The notes below the pieces were generated by a model. It did not search any database and had not been told where the DNA came from. It was given only the letters and a program-made list of their open reading frames with translations. Shown piece after piece: positions 34,792 through 43,628 of a DNA stretch of 52,919 nt. Each line of letters opens with the position of its first letter. Positions within the stretch are counted from its first letter, which is position 1. The position numbers and the translations under genes were made by a program. Location: assembly GCA_021298655.1 (NCBI GenBank), contig JAJTFK010000006.1, positions 1-52,919 of the forward strand, read 5' to 3'. This DNA is from Cryomorphaceae bacterium (GTDB taxonomy: Bacteria > Bacteroidota > Bacteroidia > Flavobacteriales > Schleiferiaceae).

Positions 34792-35214
34792 CTAGAATTG
34801 CTCGCGGCCGCCGAAGAAGAAGGCGCCCTCGATGGCGGCGTTCTCGTCGCTGTCGCTGCCGTGCACGGCATTGGCGGCAATGGACTGGGCGTAGAGGCGG
34901 CGAATGGTGCCCTCTTCGGCTTTGGCCGGGTCGGTTGCGCCAATCACGGTGCGGAAGTCCGCCACGGCGTGGTCTTTTTCCAGAATTGCTGCCACAATGG
35001 GGCCGCTGGTCATGTACTCAACGAGTTCGCCAAAAAACGAACGCTCCCGGTGGATGCCGTAGAATTCCGACGCCTCGGCCAGGCTCAAGCGGGTCAGTTT
35101 CAGGGCCACGATGCGGAATCCGGCCTGGTTAATGTGGTTGAGAATGGCACCGATGTGGCCGTTGGCCACCGCGTCGGGCTTGATCATCGTAAACGTGCGG
35201 TTCGTAGCGCTCAT
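34792..35214 (-). CDS. ndk: Nucleoside diphosphate kinase
   Basis: Balances NTP and dNTP pools by phosphate transfer through a phospho-histidine. The 140-residue length is normal. [10 protein letters not shown] (Lys12), the GFRIVALK segment and the catalytic His118 in NAVHGSDS are all present. The frame extends well upstream through the divergent DHH gene, but [14 protein letters not shown] is the family start, and a -7 box 33 nt upstream agrees. It is monocistronic, between a terminator and its own promoter. The ndk-DHH-gldI neighbourhood is, from memory, conserved in Flavobacteria. Confidence 0.96.
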   Translation of the reverse strand: MSATNRTFTMIKPDAVANGHIGAILNHINQAGFRIVALKLTRLSLAEASEFYGIHRERSFFGELVEYMTSGPIVAAILEKDHAVADFRTVIGATDPAKAEEGTIRRLYAQSIAANAVHGSDSDENAAIEGAFFFGGREQF

Positions 35215-35247
35215 GATAAGTTGGTATTGAGGTCGTAAAATCGGCCG

Positions 35248-35255
35248 CAAAAGTA
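35248..35255 (-). promoter_or_regulatory. -7 box of ndk
   Basis: TACTTTTG on the minus strand, exact TAnnTTTG match, 33 nt before the ndk ATG. No TTG at the -33 distance. It lies 13 bp from the start of the divergent DHH gene. Confidence 0.5.
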
Positions 35256-35268
35256 CGAAATTTACCGC

Positions 35269-36270
35269 ATGATCCATGACGTACTGCGGACGCTCCGGCA
35301 GCGAGCCCACCAAATCCTCATCACCACGCACTGGAATCCCGACGGCGACGCCGTGGGTTCGGCGCTGGGTTGGGCCCACTACCTCCGGGCCTCGGGCCAT
35401 CAGGTTCGCGTCCTGTTTCCCAACGCGCCGTCCATGCCGCTGCAGGCGAGTCCCGGTTTCCGCTCCGCCTTTGTCGCAGTGGCCGAGCACGAGCCCAACG
35501 GCGTCTCGGAGCTTTTCGAGCGCGCCGAAGTGCATTTTGCCTTGGACTACAATACTCCGTCCCGAGTTGGTGCGCTGTTGGAGCCCTTGGTTGCTGGTTT
35601 TCCGGGCCGCAACGTCTTGATTGATCACCACCAGCAGCCCGACGGGCTGTTTGCCGATCAGTACAGCAGCACCGCAAAAGGGTCGACCTCCGAAATGATC
35701 GCCGACCTGATTACCGCCGACGAGGGCTGGGGTTCCGTCGATCCGGCCTGTGCCGAAAACCTGCTCATGGGCCTAATCACCGATTCGGGTTCGTTTCGCT
35801 ACCCGTCCACCACGGCCCAAACGTTCAGCACGGCGGCGCGTTTGGTGGAGGCCGGCGCGCAGCCCAACGCCATTCATGCCCGACTCTTTGATGCCAATCC
35901 GCTTAGCCGTCTTAAAACCTTTGGTTACGGCCTTTCCAGTGCGCACCTCGTTGCCGGCAACCGTGCGGCCGTCCTAAGCCTCTCGGCCAGCGATCTCGAA
36001 CGCGCGGGCTATGTGGCTGGCGACAGCGAAGGCCTGGTCAATTGGGGGCTTTCGGTTGCGGGCGTGGAGGTGAGTGTGCTGCTCCGAGAAGATGCTGCGG
36101 GACTGATTAAAATGTCGTTTCGAAGCACGGGCGACCGCGACGTCAACGAATTCGCCCGCGCCCATTTTGCGGGGGGCGGACACCGCAACGCCGCGGGAGG
36201 CGCTTCGACGGCCGGGCTCTCCGAAACCGAGGACGTACTCATTCAAAAACTCACCCAGTGGCTCGCTTAG
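35269..36270 (+). CDS. DHH/DHHA1-family phosphoesterase (NrnA-like)
   Basis: 333 residues. The DHH domain shows [14 protein letters not shown] (about 21-34) and [10 protein letters not shown] near 117 (the DHH metal motif), plus [11 protein letters not shown]. The DHHA1 domain ends in [11 protein letters not shown] near 301. This is the NrnA type, which in other bacteria degrades short oligonucleotides, pAp or cyclic-di-AMP breakdown products; which substrate is used here is not decidable from sequence. The next gene (GldI-like lipoprotein) overlaps it by 13 bp, an arrangement seen in gliding Flavobacteria as I recall. I did not find an exact -7 box upstream. Confidence 0.92.
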   Translation: MIHDVLRTLRQRAHQILITTHWNPDGDAVGSALGWAHYLRASGHQVRVLFPNAPSMPLQASPGFRSAFVAVAEHEPNGVSELFERAEVHFALDYNTPSRVGALLEPLVAGFPGRNVLIDHHQQPDGLFADQYSSTAKGSTSEMIADLITADEGWGSVDPACAENLLMGLITDSGSFRYPSTTAQTFSTAARLVEAGAQPNAIHARLFDANPLSRLKTFGYGLSSAHLVAGNRAAVLSLSASDLERAGYVAGDSEGLVNWGLSVAGVEVSVLLREDAAGLIKMSFRSTGDRDVNEFARAHFAGGGHRNAAGGASTAGLSETEDVLIQKLTQWLA

Positions 36271-36776
36271 GCCCGCGCTCGGCTTGGGGGCTCACCGTGG
36301 CGCTGGTCTGGGTATTTGGTTGCCAACGGCCCGGTGGCGAGCCCGACGCACCCCAACTTTCCGAAGCCGAGGTTCAGGAACGACTCATACAGCAGAACCG
36401 GGCGGCCCTCGAACAGGAGCGCACCTACCTGAAGGCCTTTATGGATTCGACCCAGTGGGCCTTCGCACCCGCCGGTTCGGGTGCCTACGAGTGGCGGGTG
36501 GAGCAGGGCAGCGGCAGCCCCGTTGCCGAGAAGGAACTGGTGAATATTGCCTACCGACTGACCGGCGTTCACGGAGAAGCCTACGAAGCGGGAACGCGCG
36601 AAGTCCGCGTTTTGCGCGATCCCAATGCGGTTTGGGGCCTTCAGTACGCCCTGCTGCGCGCGCGGCACGGCGACAGCATCGTGCTCTTGCTCCCGGCCCA
36701 CCTCGGACACGGACTCGCCGGCGAGGGCTCGGTACCACCAATGAGTCCGCTTGTGTACTACCTTCGCGTACTATGA
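36258..36776 (+). CDS. GldI-like FKBP-fold lipoprotein
   Basis: 172 residues. A hydrophobic segment ends in the lipobox VFGC (Cys22), so the mature protein should be lipid-anchored. The rest (about 85-172) is an FKBP-like domain (ELVNIAYRLTGVHGEAYEA, VWGLQYALLRARHGDSIVLLLPAHLGHG, VPPMSPLVYYL). GldI of Flavobacterium is such a lipoprotein, needed for gliding/T9SS. Position between the DHH gene and a second peptidyl-prolyl isomerase supports this. The usual FKBP tyrosine in the AxxYG segment is replaced (HLGHG, His151), so catalysis may be weak or absent; a chaperone role is possible. Coupled by a 13-bp overlap upstream and ATGA downstream. Confidence 0.75.
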   Translation: MARLGPRSAWGLTVALVWVFGCQRPGGEPDAPQLSEAEVQERLIQQNRAALEQERTYLKAFMDSTQWAFAPAGSGAYEWRVEQGSGSPVAEKELVNIAYRLTGVHGEAYEAGTREVRVLRDPNAVWGLQYALLRARHGDSIVLLLPAHLGHGLAGEGSVPPMSPLVYYLRVL

Positions 36777-37951
36777 TTAAACCATCGCTTCTTGCCGCTT
36801 CGGCGCTGCTTGCAGTGGCCTGCGGCGCAACACCTGAAATTCGCGTGAATAACCAAGACATCAAGGTCGGCGACGGCCTGTACGCCCTGTTCGAAACGAG
36901 CAAAGGCGACATCCTCATCCAACTCGAAATGGAGAAGGCACCCATTACGGTCGCCAATTTCGTAGCCCTGGCTGAGGGTACCCACCCCCAAGCGGTTGCC
37001 AAAAAAGGCGAAGCGTTTTTTGACGGACTCATCTTTCACCGCGTCATTCCGCAATTCATGATTCAGGGCGGAGACCCCGACGGCCGAGGCACCGGCGGTC
37101 CGGGCTACCAGTTCCCCGACGAATTCCACCCCACGCTTCGCCACAGCGGACCCGGCATTTTGTCGATGGCCAACAGCGGACCGGGGACCAACGGATCCCA
37201 GTTCTTCATCACCGAAATTGCTACGCCCTGGTTGGACGACCGCCACAGCGTATTTGGCAAGGTGATTTCGGGAATTGAGAAGGTGACGGAAATCGCCAAC
37301 GTGGAACGCGACCCCCGCGACATGCCCAAGACGCCCATCACCATGAAGGTGAAAATTATTCGTCAAGGAAAGGCCGCTAAGGAGTTTGATGCGCCCAAAG
37401 TCTTTACAGAAGGCGTTGCGGGAGCCCAAGCCAAAGCCGCTAAGGCCGCCGAAGAAGCAGCTGCCAAGGGCGCTGCGCGCGCAGCTGAATTTACCTGGTA
37501 CACCAACGAGACCGTAAATTCGGCCGAGTTCGAGAAAAAGTACGCCGAGTGGGTAGCCAAGGCCGAATCGCGTGCAGATGGCCTCAAGGTTCTGGTCGTC
37601 ACCGAAGGCGAAGGCGAGCCCATGGTTTCAGGCGATGAAGCCCTGGTGCACTACGCAGGATACCTGAATAACGGCAAGCCCTTCGACAGCAGCGTGAAAG
37701 AGATTGCCAAGGCTTGGGGACAGTACAATCCCCAGCGCGAACCCTACGAAGGATTTCCGGTACAGTGCGGAAACCAAGGTCGCGTGATCAAAGGTTGGCA
37801 AGAGGGCCTAATTGGTCTAAAAAAGGGCAGCCACGCTAAGCTCATCATCCCTCCGGCGCTCGGCTACGGGGAGGCTGGAGCGGGTGGCGTTATTCCGCCC
37901 AATGCCACGCTGGTCTTCGACGTGTGGATTGAAAACATCGTGAAGCACTAA
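36773..37951 (+). CDS. Cyclophilin-FKBP fusion peptidyl-prolyl isomerase lipoprotein
   Basis: 392 residues. The N-terminus ends in lipobox AVAC (Cys17). A cyclophilin domain (about 35-200) retains FHRVIPQFMIQGGDP, NGSQFFIT and PWLDDRHSVFG. An Ala/Lys-rich helical linker (about 205-260) leads to an FKBP domain (about 275-392) with VHYAGYLNNGKPFDSS, RVIKGWQEGLIGL, PPALGYGE and VIPPNATLVFDV. All usual catalytic and ligand-binding positions I can check are present in both. Dual immunophilins of this order have been described from Flavobacterium. Predicted role: proline isomerisation and folding of exported proteins on the periplasmic side of a membrane. It starts with ATGA overlap after the GldI-like gene and ends at a terminator. 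Confidence 0.92.
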   Translation: MIKPSLLAASALLAVACGATPEIRVNNQDIKVGDGLYALFETSKGDILIQLEMEKAPITVANFVALAEGTHPQAVAKKGEAFFDGLIFHRVIPQFMIQGGDPDGRGTGGPGYQFPDEFHPTLRHSGPGILSMANSGPGTNGSQFFITEIATPWLDDRHSVFGKVISGIEKVTEIANVERDPRDMPKTPITMKVKIIRQGKAAKEFDAPKVFTEGVAGAQAKAAKAAEEAAAKGAARAAEFTWYTNETVNSAEFEKKYAEWVAKAESRADGLKVLVVTEGEGEPMVSGDEALVHYAGYLNNGKPFDSSVKEIAKAWGQYNPQREPYEGFPVQCGNQGRVIKGWQEGLIGLKKGSHAKLIIPPALGYGEAGAGGVIPPNATLVFDVWIENIVKH

Positions 37952-37990
37952 GCGTCGGGCGAAAGCCTGAGCTACAGACTTCGGTTCGTT

Positions 37991-38015
37991 GGTTTCTGGC
38001 TTCTGGTTTCTGGCC
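37991..38015. repeat. Short imperfect TTCTGG-type direct repeat
   Basis: GGTTTCTGG occurs at 37991-37999 and 38005-38013, with another TTCTGG between, in the 103-bp gap between the PPIase and uvrB genes. The pattern resembles the 21-bp repeat at 15702. Too short to call a mobile element. Confidence 0.5.
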
Positions 38016-38025
38016 TAAGGGCACA

Positions 38026-38051
38026 AGAAACTAGAGGCCAGTTTCTTTTTT
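38026..38051 (+). terminator. Terminator of the DHH-GldI-PPIase transcript
   Basis: Stem AGAAACT (38026-38032) / AGTTTCT (38040-38046) followed directly by a T run (38046-38051), 74 bp after the PPIase stop codon and just before the end of convergent uvrB. The stem is AT-rich, but the T tract is good. Confidence 0.7.
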
Positions 38052-38054
38052 ACC

Positions 38055-40112
38055 CTATTTGCTCAGTGAGGCGATGGCGTCGCGCAGCTCGGCGGCCCTC
38101 AAGAAGTCCAGGTTTTTCGCTGCCTGTTCCATTTCGCGTCGCAGCTCGGCGGCCTTGGTTTTGCGCTGCTCCTCGGTGGCGTACTTCGGAAGCGCTTCGG
38201 CCAGCGTCGCGCGCCGTACTTCGGCCGCAGCGGATCCCGCGGCTTTCTGGGTGAAGACGCTGGAACGGTCCTTTTTCACGAGCGCCGTGGGCGTAATGCC
38301 GTTGGCTTCGTTGTAGGCCTGCTGCTTCGCGCGCCGCCGTTCCGTTTCGCGCATGGTTCGCGCCATCGAATCGGTGATTTTGTCTGCGTAAAAAATGGCC
38401 ATGCCGTTCACGTTTCGCGCGGCCCGACCAATGGTTTGCACCAGCGAACGCTCGCTGCGCAAAAAGCCTTCCTTATCGGCGTCCATAATGGCGACCAGCG
38501 ACACCTCCGGAAAGTCCAGTCCTTCGCGCAGCAGGTTTACGCCAATGAGCACGTCAAAGAGTCCGGCCCGCAGTGCGTCCATGATTTCGATGCGCTCCAT
38601 GGTTTCCACGTCGCTGTGAATGTAGCGGCAGCGAACCCCGTAGCGCGTGAAGTACTTGGTGAGCTCCTCGGCCATGCGCTTGGTCAGGGTCGTGACCAGC
38701 ACCCGTTCGTCGCGCTCGCTCCGCAGGCGGACCTCTTCCATGAGGTCGTCTACCTGGTTTTCAATGGGGCGTACCTCGATAACCGGATCGAGCAGGCCGG
38801 TGGGGCGAATCAGCTGTTCCACGACCACGCCCTCGGACTTTTCCAGCTCGTAGTCGGCCGGAGTGGCCGAAACGTAAATCGTTTGGTTGATCAGTTGTTC
38901 GAATTCGCCGAACATCAGCGGACGGTTGTCCATGGCGGCCGGCAACCGGAATCCATACTCCACCAAATTCTCCTTGCGGCTGCGGTCGCCGCCGTACATG
39001 GCGCGCACCTGGGGCAGCGTCACGTGGCTCTCGTCGACCACCATCAAAAAGTCGTCGGGGAAGTAGTCCAGCAGGCAGAAGGGGCGGGTCCCGGGCTGGC
39101 GTCCGTCGAGGTAGCGCGAGTAGTTTTCGATGCCGGAACAGTAGCCCAGTTCCCGGATCATTTCGAGGTCAAACACCGTGCGCTCTTCGAGGCGCTTGGC
39201 TTCGAGCGGACGGCCCATTTTCGTGAAGTGGTCGACCTGTGCGCCCAGGTCCAGCTCGATTTGCTTGATGGCGTTGTGGAGCATGTCGGGCGTCGTCACA
39301 AACAGGTTAGCTGGGAAGATGCGCAGCTGTTCCAAGGCACCCTGGCGTTCGTTGGCGACTGGATCCCACTGCTCGATGCGCTCGACTTCGTCGCCCCAAA
39401 AAAGCACGCGGTAAAAAATGTCTCCGTAGGCCGGGAATACGTCAACCGTGTCGCCCTTCACCCGAAAGTTGCCGCGCTTGAATTCGCCCTCGGTACGGCT
39501 GTATAGGCCCTGAACCAGGGCGTGCAGGAACTTTTGACGGCTGATCTTTTGGCCCGAAGCCAGCTGTACCTGCTGGCTTTTGAACGCTTCGGGGTTGCCC
39601 ATGCCGTACAGGCAGCTCACCGAGGCCACCACGAGCACGTCCCGCCGGCCACTCAGCAGCGAGGACGTGGTAGAGAGCCGCAGCTTTTCAATCTCGTCGT
39701 TGATGCTGAGGTCCTTCTCGATGTAGGTTCCGCTTGCGGGTATGTAGGCCTCGGGTTGGTAGTAATCGTAGTAGCTGACGAAGTACTCGACCGCGTTGTT
39801 CGGGAAAAAGGACTTAAACTCTTGGTAGAGCTGGGCCGCCAAGGTTTTGTTGTGCGAAAGCACGAGGGTAGGGCGCTGGACGCGCTCAATCACGTTGGCC
39901 ACGCTGAAGGTCTTGCCGGACCCGGTGACTCCAAGCAGGGTTTGAGCACGTTCGCCGTGGAGCACCCCGCGCGCCAAAGCCTCAATCGCCGAAGGCTGGT
40001 CGCCCGTCGGCTTGAATTCACTGGCCAGCTGAAAGCCGACCGTCGATCCTGCCGAAGCCAAACCCAGCTCGTTCAGGATCTTGCCGCCGTGGTTGTGCGG
40101 ACGGCCTTCCAT
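38055..40112 (-). CDS. uvrB: Excinuclease ABC subunit B
   Basis: Damage-verification helicase of nucleotide excision repair. The 685-residue protein has Walker A GVTGSGKT (61-68), the beta-hairpin region [12 protein letters not shown] that grips damaged DNA, helicase motifs ([33 protein letters not shown]) and a C-terminal UVR domain ([20 protein letters not shown]) that contacts UvrC. It begins about 30 residues ahead of the usual [12 protein letters not shown] start region, and no other Met lies between, so the start at 40112 is taken, with a small doubt about the extension. It follows the DUF349 gene by 3 bp as the last gene of a five-gene run. Confidence 0.96.
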   Translation of the reverse strand: MEGRPHNHGGKILNELGLASAGSTVGFQLASEFKPTGDQPSAIEALARGVLHGERAQTLLGVTGSGKTFSVANVIERVQRPTLVLSHNKTLAAQLYQEFKSFFPNNAVEYFVSYYDYYQPEAYIPASGTYIEKDLSINDEIEKLRLSTTSSLLSGRRDVLVVASVSCLYGMGNPEAFKSQQVQLASGQKISRQKFLHALVQGLYSRTEGEFKRGNFRVKGDTVDVFPAYGDIFYRVLFWGDEVERIEQWDPVANERQGALEQLRIFPANLFVTTPDMLHNAIKQIELDLGAQVDHFTKMGRPLEAKRLEERTVFDLEMIRELGYCSGIENYSRYLDGRQPGTRPFCLLDYFPDDFLMVVDESHVTLPQVRAMYGGDRSRKENLVEYGFRLPAAMDNRPLMFGEFEQLINQTIYVSATPADYELEKSEGVVVEQLIRPTGLLDPVIEVRPIENQVDDLMEEVRLRSERDERVLVTTLTKRMAEELTKYFTRYGVRCRYIHSDVETMERIEIMDALRAGLFDVLIGVNLLREGLDFPEVSLVAIMDADKEGFLRSERSLVQTIGRAARNVNGMAIFYADKITDSMARTMRETERRRAKQQAYNEANGITPTALVKKDRSSVFTQKAAGSAAAEVRRATLAEALPKYATEEQRKTKAAELRREMEQAAKNLDFLRAAELRDAIASLSK

Positions 40113-40115
40113 GAA

Positions 40116-41939
40116 TTAGGCGTTTTCGCTTCCGCCTTCAGAAGCCACCGCATCGGCCGACGGGGCCAAACTGTCGGCGGTTTTTGCGCGCTCCGCCTGC
40201 TGGTAGGCGCGGAATGCCTTTTCGGCAGCTTCCAGCTCCCGGCGGGCTTGATCCACTTTGTTCAAGGCATCCTGAACAATGGGGCTGTCGGGCTTAGCAA
40301 ACTGAAAGAAGCCCATGTTGTTTTCCATCTGCGCCAGCTTGCGGCGAGCGAGCTCCACCGTTTGGCGAGCGGACTGCATGCCTTGAGCCTTTTTGAAGGC
40401 AACCTGCCGCACGGCGCGCTCTTCGCCTTGGGCACCGCGCATGCCGTCAAAAAACGAATTGCCTGCGGCACGGAAGCGCGCCCACAGCTCGTCGGTCTGC
40501 TTCTTCGGGGCAAAGCCCGAGTCCTTCCATTCCTGCTGCAGCTGCTTCATCTCTTTGGCTGCCGCGCCAAAGTCGGTGCGCTGCGCCAGGGCTTCTGCCT
40601 TCTCCACGATGGCGAGCTTCACGTCGAGTGCGGACTTCAAGTTCTTTTTGCGCTCGCGGTAGAACACGTTGCGCTCCTTGTAGGCCCAGCGCTCGACCGC
40701 CTTAAATCGGCTCCACAGCTCGTCGCTAGGACCGCCAAAGGTTCGGCCAATCTTGCTTAACTCACCGCGCAGCTCGTTGAGCTTTTCGGTCACGTTTTGC
40801 CAGGCTTGGTGGCTTTTGGGCGCGCGTTCACGCAGGGCTTCTGCCTCGGCCACCTTGAGGGTTTTGGCCTCCAAGCGAACCGAGTTTTGCGCTTTTTGCT
40901 CGTCGAACTTCGCCCGGCGCTTCTCGTGCAAAATCGACGAGGCCGCCTTGAACTGCTCCCAAAGGGGCTCTTTGTCTTCGAGCGAAACGGGGCCAATCTC
41001 CTTCCAGGCCGTGTGAATGCGCTGCAGCTCGCCGCCAACGCTCGCGGACCAATTCTTGCTCGACAACTCGGTCACGGCGCGAATCAAGAGCTCCTTAGCT
41101 TCTTTATTGACTTTGTAATCCAGCTCGCGAAGCTCCTGGCTCAAGCGCAAGTTGTCGTAGAAGCGGTCAACCAAAAAGCGGAAGGTGGCATTGAGGTCGC
41201 GGGCGTCTTCGGCCGGTACCGGACCCACTTCCTTCCAGCGGTCAAAAATCTTTTTGAACTGGTTGTAGGTAGCGCGGGTCGGCAGCTCCTCGCTCTCCGC
41301 GAGCTTCTTGAGTTCGTCGACAATGGCCTTCTTTACGTCCAGGTTTACGGCCAAAGCGCGCTCCTGCTCGGCCTTCCAGGCACCGCGGCGCTTTTTGAAC
41401 TCTTGGTAGGTCTGGTAGAAGGCATCGCGGGTTTTCTGCTCGAAGTGAAAGTCGATGGCATTTCCGCCCTCGGCCACAAAGGCATCAAGCGCAGCCTGGC
41501 GTTCTTCGTCCAGTCGGGGGAGCAACGTGTTGCGCAGCGCCAGCATCGGAACCCGCGCATCGGCAATGGGAACTTCGCGGAGCACGCGCGCAGCTTCAGC
41601 AAGGAGTTCTGCGTCGCTCAGCTCGCTGTAGTCGGCCTGGTGGTCCTCGTGCGATTCGCGCTCTTCGTCGGTGTGCTCGTCGGATTCGTCAGCGGCCGCG
41701 GCGGGCACCGAGGGGGATTCCGCCTCGGCTAGGATTTCAACCTGGGGCTGGGCTTCCGGTGCTTCGGCGTCGGCAGGCGCGGCATCAATTACTGCTTCGC
41801 TGGTCTCGGTTTCAAGGACAATAAGCTCATCCTGAATGGGTTCGATCTCAGGAGTCGCGTTCTCGAGATCCGGGTTGGGTACTTCGTTCGCACTCCCTTC
41901 GTGGGGATTTTGGTCGTGTTCCATCATAGCGGATGGCAT
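40116..41939 (-). CDS. DUF349 repeat protein
   Basis: 607 residues. The first 110 are strongly acidic and low-complexity. The remainder is almost all helical and contains repeated DUF349 units with WKEVGPVP, WKEIGPVS, GRTFGGPSDELW and WKDSGFAP cores spaced 70-80 residues apart. The family is widespread in Bacteroidota but uncharacterised. Three in-frame ATGs lie close together (41939, 41927, 41924); the first is listed. GACTTTTG, one mismatch from a -7 box, overlaps the upstream aroE stop region (41958-41965). It is translated just before uvrB (3 bp). No catalytic motif is visible; a coiled, elongated protein with a scaffold or RNA/DNA-associated role is possible but unsupported. Confidence 0.85.
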   Translation of the reverse strand: MPSAMMEHDQNPHEGSANEVPNPDLENATPEIEPIQDELIVLETETSEAVIDAAPADAEAPEAQPQVEILAEAESPSVPAAAADESDEHTDEERESHEDHQADYSELSDAELLAEAARVLREVPIADARVPMLALRNTLLPRLDEERQAALDAFVAEGGNAIDFHFEQKTRDAFYQTYQEFKKRRGAWKAEQERALAVNLDVKKAIVDELKKLAESEELPTRATYNQFKKIFDRWKEVGPVPAEDARDLNATFRFLVDRFYDNLRLSQELRELDYKVNKEAKELLIRAVTELSSKNWSASVGGELQRIHTAWKEIGPVSLEDKEPLWEQFKAASSILHEKRRAKFDEQKAQNSVRLEAKTLKVAEAEALRERAPKSHQAWQNVTEKLNELRGELSKIGRTFGGPSDELWSRFKAVERWAYKERNVFYRERKKNLKSALDVKLAIVEKAEALAQRTDFGAAAKEMKQLQQEWKDSGFAPKKQTDELWARFRAAGNSFFDGMRGAQGEERAVRQVAFKKAQGMQSARQTVELARRKLAQMENNMGFFQFAKPDSPIVQDALNKVDQARRELEAAEKAFRAYQQAERAKTADSLAPSADAVASEGGSENA

Positions 41940-41957
41940 AAAGAGTTGAATTGGGCC

Positions 41958-42734
41958 TCAAAAGTCGGTTATTCCGAGCATTCTAGCCCAATACTCCCAT
42001 GCTTTTTTTGCCTGCATGCGCAACATGGGCATTCCGTCCAGCACGGCGGCGCCCGCTTGGGCGGCCTGAATTTGGAAGGGAGTCGGGTCGGGACCGTACA
42101 CGGCATCGATGGCCCAGGCGCCCTGCATCGCGGGCCAGACAATGGGAGGCGCCAGCGCGACCTGGCTTCCGTGGCCCATGGACGTAGCGTTTACTACGAC
42201 GTCGGGCTTCGGCGCTCGGGCGCTGGCTTCAAACGCATGCTGTTCCAGTCCCAAAAAGTCGGTCCGGGGCGTCCGCGCAAAAACAACCACCTCGAATCCC
42301 CGCGAACGCAGGGCGTGGGCAATGGCCCGAGCCGCGCCCCCGTTGCCAAGCAGCCAGGCGCAGTTGTTTTTTGGTCGGTAACCTCGCCATTCCGCTTCCC
42401 AACTCAGCCAAAACCCGTCGGAATCGGTGTTGTGGCATGCCCATCCCTGGCTGGTTCGCACAATGCAGTTGGTCGCGCCGATGGCTTCGGCCTCGGGACT
42501 CCGATCGGGTATGCACCGCCATAGGTCTATTTTGTGCGGAATGGTGGCGTTGAAACCGCTCCAGCCTCCGCCGTGAGCTTGTTCCAGCCAAGGGCCCCAA
42601 TCCGAGCGGGGCGCGACCTCGAGCACTTCGTAGGTCAGCTCCTGCTCCAGGGAATGCCCGCGCCAGAGTGCGCGATACAGTTCCGGTGACCGCGAAGGCG
42701 GCCCTTCAACGCGCAGCAAACCAAAGCGCGGCAT
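41958..42734 (-). CDS. aroE: Shikimate dehydrogenase
   Basis: Reduces 3-dehydroshikimate with NADPH in the shikimate pathway. The 258-residue protein shows SRSPELYRALW (substrate serines), GFNATIPHK with catalytic Lys68, HNTDSDGF with catalytic Asp104, and the NADPH loop LLGNGGAARAI. The C-terminal GMPMLRMQAKKAWEYW is the usual end segment. It is slightly short for AroE (about 270), with a compact N-terminus that lacks the GxPIxHS spacing but keeps the SxS pair. It sits between the DUF368 gene (3 bp upstream) and the DUF349 gene (18 bp downstream). Confidence 0.93.
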   Translation of the reverse strand: MPRFGLLRVEGPPSRSPELYRALWRGHSLEQELTYEVLEVAPRSDWGPWLEQAHGGGWSGFNATIPHKIDLWRCIPDRSPEAEAIGATNCIVRTSQGWACHNTDSDGFWLSWEAEWRGYRPKNNCAWLLGNGGAARAIAHALRSRGFEVVVFARTPRTDFLGLEQHAFEASARAPKPDVVVNATSMGHGSQVALAPPIVWPAMQGAWAIDAVYGPDPTPFQIQAAQAGAAVLDGMPMLRMQAKKAWEYWARMLGITDF

Positions 42735-42737
42735 GGA

Positions 42738-43619
42738 TTAGTTCGCGGATTGGCGCGATTGGGCCCAGCGATCGAGTCCGAGTACCAGGACGGCGCCCGC
42801 AAGGGCCGCGATCGCAATGGCACCCCACGCAATGCTCAGCCCCGTCTCAGCCTGCCAAGCGGATGGCGAAACGGGGATCTCCCAGCCCTTCCACATGCTG
42901 CGAAACGGCCAAACCTTGACCAGAGAGCCCACAATGAACCCGGTCATCAGCGACACGGTGGCCTGCTCAAAGCGCAAAAACAGCCAGCGAAGAAGGCGTC
43001 CAAAGGTCAGCAAGCCGAGCACACAACCCGTAGCAAAAATGGCAACGGTTGCGAGTTCGCGCTCGTGAAGCGCATGAAGAATGGGCTCGTAGGCACCGAG
43101 CAGCACCAAAATAAACGAGCCCGAAATTCCGGGTAAAATCATGGCGCAGATCGCCAAGAATCCGGCGACAAACGTGAAGGCGGGCGTGAGTTCCACGTAG
43201 CCCGCGGGCATCGAAGACAGCACAAATCCGAAAACAATTCCAACGGCAAACATGAGCCAGGCTCCGCGCACGTCGCGAAAGAGCATTTTTAGGCTCGCCA
43301 CAATCAGCCCAAAGAAGAAGCTCCATACTACCGTCGGGTGCTGATCCAATCCCCAGAGAACTACCTTGGAAAGGCTCAAAATAGAAATGCCAATTCCGCT
43401 CAAAAGGGCCACCAGAAACCAGCCGTCGACCGCCTTCCATGCGGCGGCAATGCCCTCTCGGCGCAGCGCAACCCACATGGATCCGCCCGCGGCGTGAATG
43501 GCGTCGAGCAGGCGCTGGTAAATTCCCGTCAGGTAGGCAATGGTTCCGCCCGAAACTCCGGGAACCACATCGGCAGCGCCCATGGCAATGCCCTTGAGAA
43601 ACGTCAACACTGGATTCAT
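42738..43619 (-). CDS. DUF368 family membrane protein, probable polyprenyl-phosphate translocase
   Basis: 293 residues with about eight hydrophobic segments. The two internally related DUF368 signatures are clear: AMGAADVVPGVSGGTIAYL near residue 12 and MILPGISGSFILVLLGAYE near 160. DUF368 proteins (PopT) have been shown to return undecaprenyl phosphate across the cytoplasmic membrane for reuse in peptidoglycan and surface polysaccharide synthesis. Other envelope genes in this window (glmM, mltG, dapF) need that carrier, but they are not linked directly. It is the second gene of the TPR-DUF368-aroE-DUF349-uvrB run, 9 bp after the TPR gene. Confidence 0.87.
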   Translation of the reverse strand: MNPVLTFLKGIAMGAADVVPGVSGGTIAYLTGIYQRLLDAIHAAGGSMWVALRREGIAAAWKAVDGWFLVALLSGIGISILSLSKVVLWGLDQHPTVVWSFFFGLIVASLKMLFRDVRGAWLMFAVGIVFGFVLSSMPAGYVELTPAFTFVAGFLAICAMILPGISGSFILVLLGAYEPILHALHERELATVAIFATGCVLGLLTFGRLLRWLFLRFEQATVSLMTGFIVGSLVKVWPFRSMWKGWEIPVSPSAWQAETGLSIAWGAIAIAALAGAVLVLGLDRWAQSRQSAN

Positions 43620-43628
43620 GCGGCGAAG

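Noticed and set aside
37952-38054. Mobile-element remnant next to uvrB
   Set aside because: Short TTCTGG-type repeats only; no terminal inverted repeats, target duplication or transposase fragment.
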